Assembly: GCF_026627505.1 (NCBI RefSeq)
Contig: NZ_JAPNLK010000020.1
Coordinates: forward strand, 34,570-98,569
Length of the DNA stretch: 64,000 bases
Source: Streptomyces sp. H27-H5
GTDB taxonomy: Bacteria; Actinomycetota; Actinomycetes; Streptomycetales; Streptomycetaceae
Direction of reading: 5' to 3'
The notes below the pieces were generated by a model that did no database searches, had not been told where the DNA came from, and saw nothing but the letters and a program-made list of their open reading frames with translations. Position 1 is the stretch's first letter. Every line of letters begins with the position of its first letter. Shown piece by piece: positions 60,248-64,000 of this stretch. The position numbers and the translations under genes were made by a program.

Positions 60248-61888
60248 GTGTCCGTCGTGCCGAGCCACGCGTCCGGGTCCGCCGAAGTGCCCTTGCTGGA
60301 CGACACGATCCGGGAGAACCTCGACCGCGCCGTGCGGTCCTTCCCCGAGCGTGACGCCCTCGTCGACATGGCCGCCGGACGCAGATGGACGTACGCCGAA
60401 CTGGCCGCCGACGTCGACGCCCTCGCGCTGGGCCTCCTCGACCAGGGGATCGTCAAGGGCGACCGGGTCGGGATCTGGGCCCCGAACCGGGCCGAGTGGA
60501 CCCTGGTGCAGTACGCCACGGCCACGATGGGGGCGGTCCTCGTCACCGTCAACCCGGCCTACCGGGCGCACGAGCTGGAGTACGTGCTCGGCCAGTCCGG
60601 GATCCGCATGCTGGTCGCGGCCGAGCGCTTCAAGGCCTCCGACTACGCCGGGATGATCGAGGAAGTCCGGCCGCGCTGCCCCGACCTGGAGTTCGTGGTC
60701 CTGTTGGACGGCCCGCGGTGGACCTCCCTGCTGGAGCGCGGACGTCAAGCCGATGGCGCAGAACTCGCGCGTGCACAGGTCGAGTTGAGCCCGGACGATC
60801 CGGTCAACATCCAGTACACCTCGGGGACCACCGGCTTCCCCAAGGGGGCGACGCTCTCCCACCGCAACATCCTCAACAACGGCTTCTTCGTAGGCGAGAC
60901 CTGTCACTACACCGAGCTGGACCGGGTCTGCATCCCGGTGCCGTTCTACCACTGCTTCGGGATGGTGATGGGAAACCTGGCCTGCACGAGTCACGGAGCC
61001 GCGATGATCATTCCCGCGCCGTCCTTCGAACCCGGCGCGACTCTCGCAGCGGTCGAGGCGGAGTCGTGCACCTCCCTGTACGGCGTCCCCACCATGTTCA
61101 TCGCCGAACTGGCCCATCCCGACTTCGACTCCTACGACCTCTCCAGTCTGCGGACCGGCATCATGGCGGGTTCGCCCTGCCCGGTCGAGGTGATGAAGGA
61201 GGTCATCGACCGGATGGGCATGACCGAGGTGTCGATCTGCTACGGGATGACCGAGACCTCCCCGGTCTCCACCCAGACCCGCGTGGACGACTCCATCGCA
61301 CATAGGGTCTCCACCGTGGGCCGGGTCGGCCCGCACCTGGAGGTCAAGGTGGTCGACCCGGACGGCGGTGGGACCGTGCCGCGCGGGGAACAGGGGGAAC
61401 TGTGCACCCGCGGTTACTCGGTGATGCTCGGCTACTGGGCGCAGCCGGACCGGACCGCCGAGGTCGTCGACGAGGCGGGCTGGATGCACACGGGCGACCT
61501 CGCGGTCATGGACGACGACGGCTACCTGGCCATCACGGGCCGCATCAAGGACATGGTGATCCGGGGCGGCGAGAACCTCTACCCCCGCGAGATCGAGGAG
61601 TTCCTCCACGCCCACCCGGACATCCTGGACGTCCAGGTCATCGGCGTGCCCGACCCGAAGTACGGCGAGGAGCTGATGGCGTGGGTACGGATGCGCGAGG
61701 GAGCCGAGCCGCTCACCGCCGACGCCGTCCGCGCGTACTGTGACGGCCGGTTGGCCCGGTTCAAGATCCCGCGCTACGTCCACGTGGTGGAGGAGTTCCC
61801 CATGACGGTCACCGGGAAGATCCGGAAGATCGAGATGCGGGAGATGGCCGTGCACCTGCTGGCCCCGCCGCCGGACGCGCGAGCCTAG
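60248..61888 (+). CDS. AMP-binding acyl-CoA synthetase
   Basis: A 546-residue adenylate-forming enzyme of the medium/long-chain fatty-acid CoA ligase type. Motifs in order: P-loop [80 protein letters not shown] and the catalytic lysine motif [11 protein letters not shown]. It activates a carboxylic acid with ATP and CoA. GTG 60248 has GGGGGAAT just upstream. It is monocistronic; the flanking genes are a decayed hydrolase and the SGNH hydrolase. Confidence 0.95.
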   Translation: MSVVPSHASGSAEVPLLDDTIRENLDRAVRSFPERDALVDMAAGRRWTYAELAADVDALALGLLDQGIVKGDRVGIWAPNRAEWTLVQYATATMGAVLVTVNPAYRAHELEYVLGQSGIRMLVAAERFKASDYAGMIEEVRPRCPDLEFVVLLDGPRWTSLLERGRQADGAELARAQVELSPDDPVNIQYTSGTTGFPKGATLSHRNILNNGFFVGETCHYTELDRVCIPVPFYHCFGMVMGNLACTSHGAAMIIPAPSFEPGATLAAVEAESCTSLYGVPTMFIAELAHPDFDSYDLSSLRTGIMAGSPCPVEVMKEVIDRMGMTEVSICYGMTETSPVSTQTRVDDSIAHRVSTVGRVGPHLEVKVVDPDGGGTVPRGEQGELCTRGYSVMLGYWAQPDRTAEVVDEAGWMHTGDLAVMDDDGYLAITGRIKDMVIRGGENLYPREIEEFLHAHPDILDVQVIGVPDPKYGEELMAWVRMREGAEPLTADAVRAYCDGRLARFKIPRYVHVVEEFPMTVTGKIRKIEMREMAVHLLAPPPDARA

Positions 61889-61934
61889 CGATCCGGTCGA
61901 CGGGGTGAGGCCGCAGGCCGTCCCTGTGGGAGTG

Positions 61935-62741
61935 TCAGTGGCGTTCCGGCGCATGCCCGTCGGCGAACACGGGCGTGAGCCGCGGGCGTTTCGCGGCGCG
62001 GCCGTCGCCCGATGAGCGGCCGCGCAGCCGGCGGGCCGTCCAGGGGCCGAGGAAGGACGCGGCCCAGCGCAACTCGCCCGTCGCCTGCCGCCATCCGACC
62101 GGCACCGCCGGCCGGGGGTCGGACAGGGGATGCGTCCAGGAGTCGTCCGTTCCCGGCACGGCGAGCGCGTGGGCGACGGCCGCGGCGATCCGGGCGTGCC
62201 CCAGCGGGCTCGCGTGCAGCCGGTCCGGGCTCCACATCCGCGGGTCCCCGACCACGGGGTGCGCGGCGGTCTCCGCGACGACCACCCCGTGCCGCCGCGC
62301 CGCCGACCGGATCCGGTCGTTGAGGGCGGTGACGCGGGCGCCCACGGGGCGCGCGATCGGGATCAGCGTGGCCACGTCCGGGAAGGTGACCGTGGCGACG
62401 CGCGCCCCCTGTGCGGTCAGTGCGGCGAACATCGACTCCACCCGGCCGGCGACCTCGTCCGCGTCGAAGCGGGGGCGCAGCAGGTCGTTGACCCCGGCGA
62501 CGACGGTGGCCAGATCGGGCCGCAGGGCGAGGGCGGGGGCCAGTTGCTCGTCGAGGACCTGCCCGGCGAGGCGGCCCCGGACGGCCAGGTTGGCGTACCG
62601 CAGACCGGGGTGGTGCGGGGCCAGGGTCTCGGCGAGCCGGTCCGCCCATCCGCGCAGTCCGGTGAGGTCGTCGCCGTCGCCCACGCCCTCCGTCTGGCTG
62701 TCGCCCAGCGCCACGTACCGCAGGTACTCATCGTTCGGCAC
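61935..62741 (-). CDS. SGNH/GDSL-family hydrolase
   Basis: A 268-residue hydrolase with block I GDSQTEG (Ser15), block III VVAGVNDLL and block V SPDRLHASPLGHARI with the catalytic Asp-x-x-His. No signal peptide, so it is cytoplasmic. The C-terminal tail is basic. GTG 62741 overlaps the end of the PadR gene by 14 bp, so they are coupled, and the hydrolase is a likely member of the PadR regulon. Ester substrate unknown. Confidence 0.93.
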   Translation of the reverse strand: MPNDEYLRYVALGDSQTEGVGDGDDLTGLRGWADRLAETLAPHHPGLRYANLAVRGRLAGQVLDEQLAPALALRPDLATVVAGVNDLLRPRFDADEVAGRVESMFAALTAQGARVATVTFPDVATLIPIARPVGARVTALNDRIRSAARRHGVVVAETAAHPVVGDPRMWSPDRLHASPLGHARIAAAVAHALAVPGTDDSWTHPLSDPRPAVPVGWRQATGELRWAASFLGPWTARRLRGRSSGDGRAAKRPRLTPVFADGHAPERH

Positions 62742-63297
62742 GGTCGGCCCGCCTCTCCCGCACGATCGTGATCGTCCGCTGGTACCAGTCGAGGTTGGCC
62801 CGTTCGAAGGCCAGGCCGCGCAGGCAGGTCAGGTAGGGGCCGACGCGCGCACCGCGGCGGAGGAACTCCTCCTCGTCCGAAGCGCCCCGCATCCTGGCCA
62901 ACAGCGCCTCGAACAGCTCGATCCTGGTCCGCGCCCAGGTCGAACGCTCCGAGAGCCGCTCGATCAGCACCTCGGCGTCGAGGTGATCGGCGGCCTGCAC
63001 CTTGACGAGCAGGTCGTCCCGGATGAAGGACGGTTTGCCGGGGGACTGCGCGAACCGCTCCAGCTCGGCCGCGCCGGCGTCGGTGACCCGGAAGAGCCGC
63101 TTGTTCGGACGGGTGTCCTGGAGCACCTCCCGGCCCTGGACCAGACCCGCCTCCTCCAACCTGGTCAGCTCGGCGTAGAGCTGCTGGGGCAGCGCGTGCC
63201 AGAAGTTCGCCACTCCCATGTCGAACGCCTTGGCCAGCTGGTATCCGCTCAATTCCTCGTCGAGCAGTGCCGCCAGTACGGCGTGCCGCAGAGCCAC
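62728..63297 (-). CDS. PadR-family transcriptional regulator
   Basis: A 189-residue PadR regulator: winged helix VLAALLDEELSGYQLAKAFDMGVANFWHALPQQLYAELTRLEEAGLVQGREV, then RPNKRLFRVTDAGAAELERFA and a helical Vir_act_alpha_C-type tail. GTG 63297 has GAGGAGG ~9 nt upstream; the in-frame extension to 63375 is unlikely. It overlaps the SGNH hydrolase gene and is divergent from the NTF2-like gene with short repeats between, so it probably controls both. Confidence 0.92.
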   Translation of the reverse strand: MALRHAVLAALLDEELSGYQLAKAFDMGVANFWHALPQQLYAELTRLEEAGLVQGREVLQDTRPNKRLFRVTDAGAAELERFAQSPGKPSFIRDDLLVKVQAADHLDAEVLIERLSERSTWARTRIELFEALLARMRGASDEEEFLRRGARVGPYLTCLRGLAFERANLDWYQRTITIVRERRADRAER

Positions 63298-63361
63298 CCG
63301 ATCACCCCTCCTCGCCCGGTCGCCTCTGTTCAGCGACCCGACATCCATGATAGTCAAGAAT

Positions 63362-63385
63362 ATGAGTAATCGCATTCATGAGTAA
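63362..63385. promoter_or_regulatory. Direct repeat ATGAGTAA in the padR divergent region
   Basis: ATGAGTAA occurs at 63362-63369 and 63378-63385, 16 bp apart, in the AT-rich gap between the PadR gene and the NTF2-like gene. It is a candidate PadR binding region. The second copy lies close to the ribosome site AAGGGGGAG. Confidence 0.45.
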
Positions 63386-63397
63386 CAAGGGGGAGAC

Positions 63398-63817
63398 ATG
63401 AGCACTGCGGACCGATTCCGCGCCGCCGTCGACAACCGTGACCTCGGCGCGATCGACGACCTGCTCACCGAGGACGTCCGGCTCTACAGCCCGGTGAAGT
63501 TCGGCCCGTTCGAGGGCAAGGCGATGGTGATGGGCCTCTTCGGCGTCCTGCTGCGCACGTTCGAGGAAATCCGCTACATCGGGCGGCTCGACGGTGCGGC
63601 GGAGACCGGCGTGGACGGCGAGCCGGCGCCGGCGGTGATGCTGCCCTTCCGGGCCACCGTCAACGGGAGGCAGATCCACGGCATGGATCTGCTGCACCTG
63701 GACGGGGGGGAGCGGATCAGGGAGATCACGGTGATGGTGCGCCCGCAGACCGCGGTGCAGGCACTGGGCGAGGCGGTACTGGTGGGACTGGTCGCCGACG
63801 GCCTCGTCGACGGCTGA
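63398..63817 (+). CDS. NTF2-like (SnoaL-type) fold protein
   Basis: A 139-residue NTF2-like protein: TADRFRAAVDNRDLGAIDDLLTEDVRLYSPVKFGPFEGKAMVMGLF, VMLPFRATVNGRQIHGMDLLHLDGGERIREITVMVRP. This fold covers polyketide cyclases, isomerases and many uncharacterised small enzymes or binding proteins. ATG 63398 has AAGGGGGAG upstream. It is divergent from the PadR gene and probably regulated by it. It is the last gene before the contig-like end. Confidence 0.9.
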   Translation: MSTADRFRAAVDNRDLGAIDDLLTEDVRLYSPVKFGPFEGKAMVMGLFGVLLRTFEEIRYIGRLDGAAETGVDGEPAPAVMLPFRATVNGRQIHGMDLLHLDGGERIREITVMVRPQTAVQALGEAVLVGLVADGLVDG

Positions 63818-63968
63818 GCGGGTCGACGGCCGAGCGCGTCATCGGCCGGGCGCGGCACCCGGCACGGACATCGGCAGCGCGGGCCCCGGGCGCCATCGGC
63901 CACGGGCGGGCCCGGCGGGTGCGGCCGACGTCGCCGGTCACCGGCCGCAGGCGGGGTCGGGGCGTGGG

Positions 63969-63989
63969 CCCCCCCCCCCCCCCCCCCCC
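63969..63989. repeat. Homopolymer run of 21 C at the window end
   Basis: A run of 21 consecutive C lies 11 bp before the end and is followed by CGCGCCCCCC-like sequence. Such runs are rare in bacterial genomes and are typical of sequencing or assembly artefacts at contig ends. Confidence 0.8.
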
Positions 63990-64000
63990 GCGCGCCCCCC

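Overview
The window is high-GC actinobacterial DNA and almost certainly comes from a Streptomyces chromosome. Codons end overwhelmingly in G or C, GTG and TTG starts and 4-bp stop/start overlaps are common, and there are genus hallmarks: a rodlin gene, a conservon (cvn) operon with two P450s, and a chitinase promoter with the Streptomyces chitinase direct repeats. The right edge ends in a 21-C homopolymer, which looks like a contig end.

Layout. 1-5.2 kb: an edge-truncated esterase, an alpha/beta-hydrolase remnant, three ATP-grasp genes (two overlapping) and a GPP34 gene. 5.6-11 kb: a complete six-gene conservon (sensor-kinase-like protein, Roadblock protein, DUF742 protein, GTPase-like protein, two P450s), closed by a strong terminator. 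11.09-12.2 kb: a leaderless gene for a 243-aa protein of unknown function. It is followed directly by two tRNA-like genes whose 3' halves lie upstream of their 5' halves (circularly permuted tRNAs), then a terminator. This is the most unusual locus in the window. 12.2-24 kb: an ECF sigma/anti-sigma pair, secreted and envelope proteins (DUF1996, subtilase, GH19 chitinase, rodlin, HNH nuclease lipoprotein) and a large LuxR-type ATPase regulator.

24-37 kb: a minus-strand block of five genes (DUF4132 protein, a 1653-residue protein, MoxR ATPase, a DUF5682-VWA fusion, SWIM zinc-finger protein) resembling the E. coli molR/yehLMPQ neighbourhood. 37-41 kb: an MFS exporter divergent from a MarR regulator, and an ohrR/ohr peroxide pair around a palindromic operator. 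41-46 kb: a histidine kinase / response regulator / membrane-anchored beta-protein operon, a LacI regulator and a secreted protein. 46-56 kb: MepB-like protein, lipoprotein, FAD monooxygenase, small secreted proteins, AraC regulator, MBL-fold hydrolase, a decayed DUF6493 gene and a GntR/membrane-protein pair. 55.6-64 kb: an orphan thiopeptide-type dehydratase-like protein, an RpiR regulator, a decayed serine hydrolase, an acyl-CoA ligase, PadR and SGNH-hydrolase genes and an NTF2-like protein.

Most operons end in clear perfect-arm hairpins. Three genes look broken (hydrolase remnant, DUF6493 protein, serine hydrolase). No CRISPR array, insertion sequence or prophage is visible.
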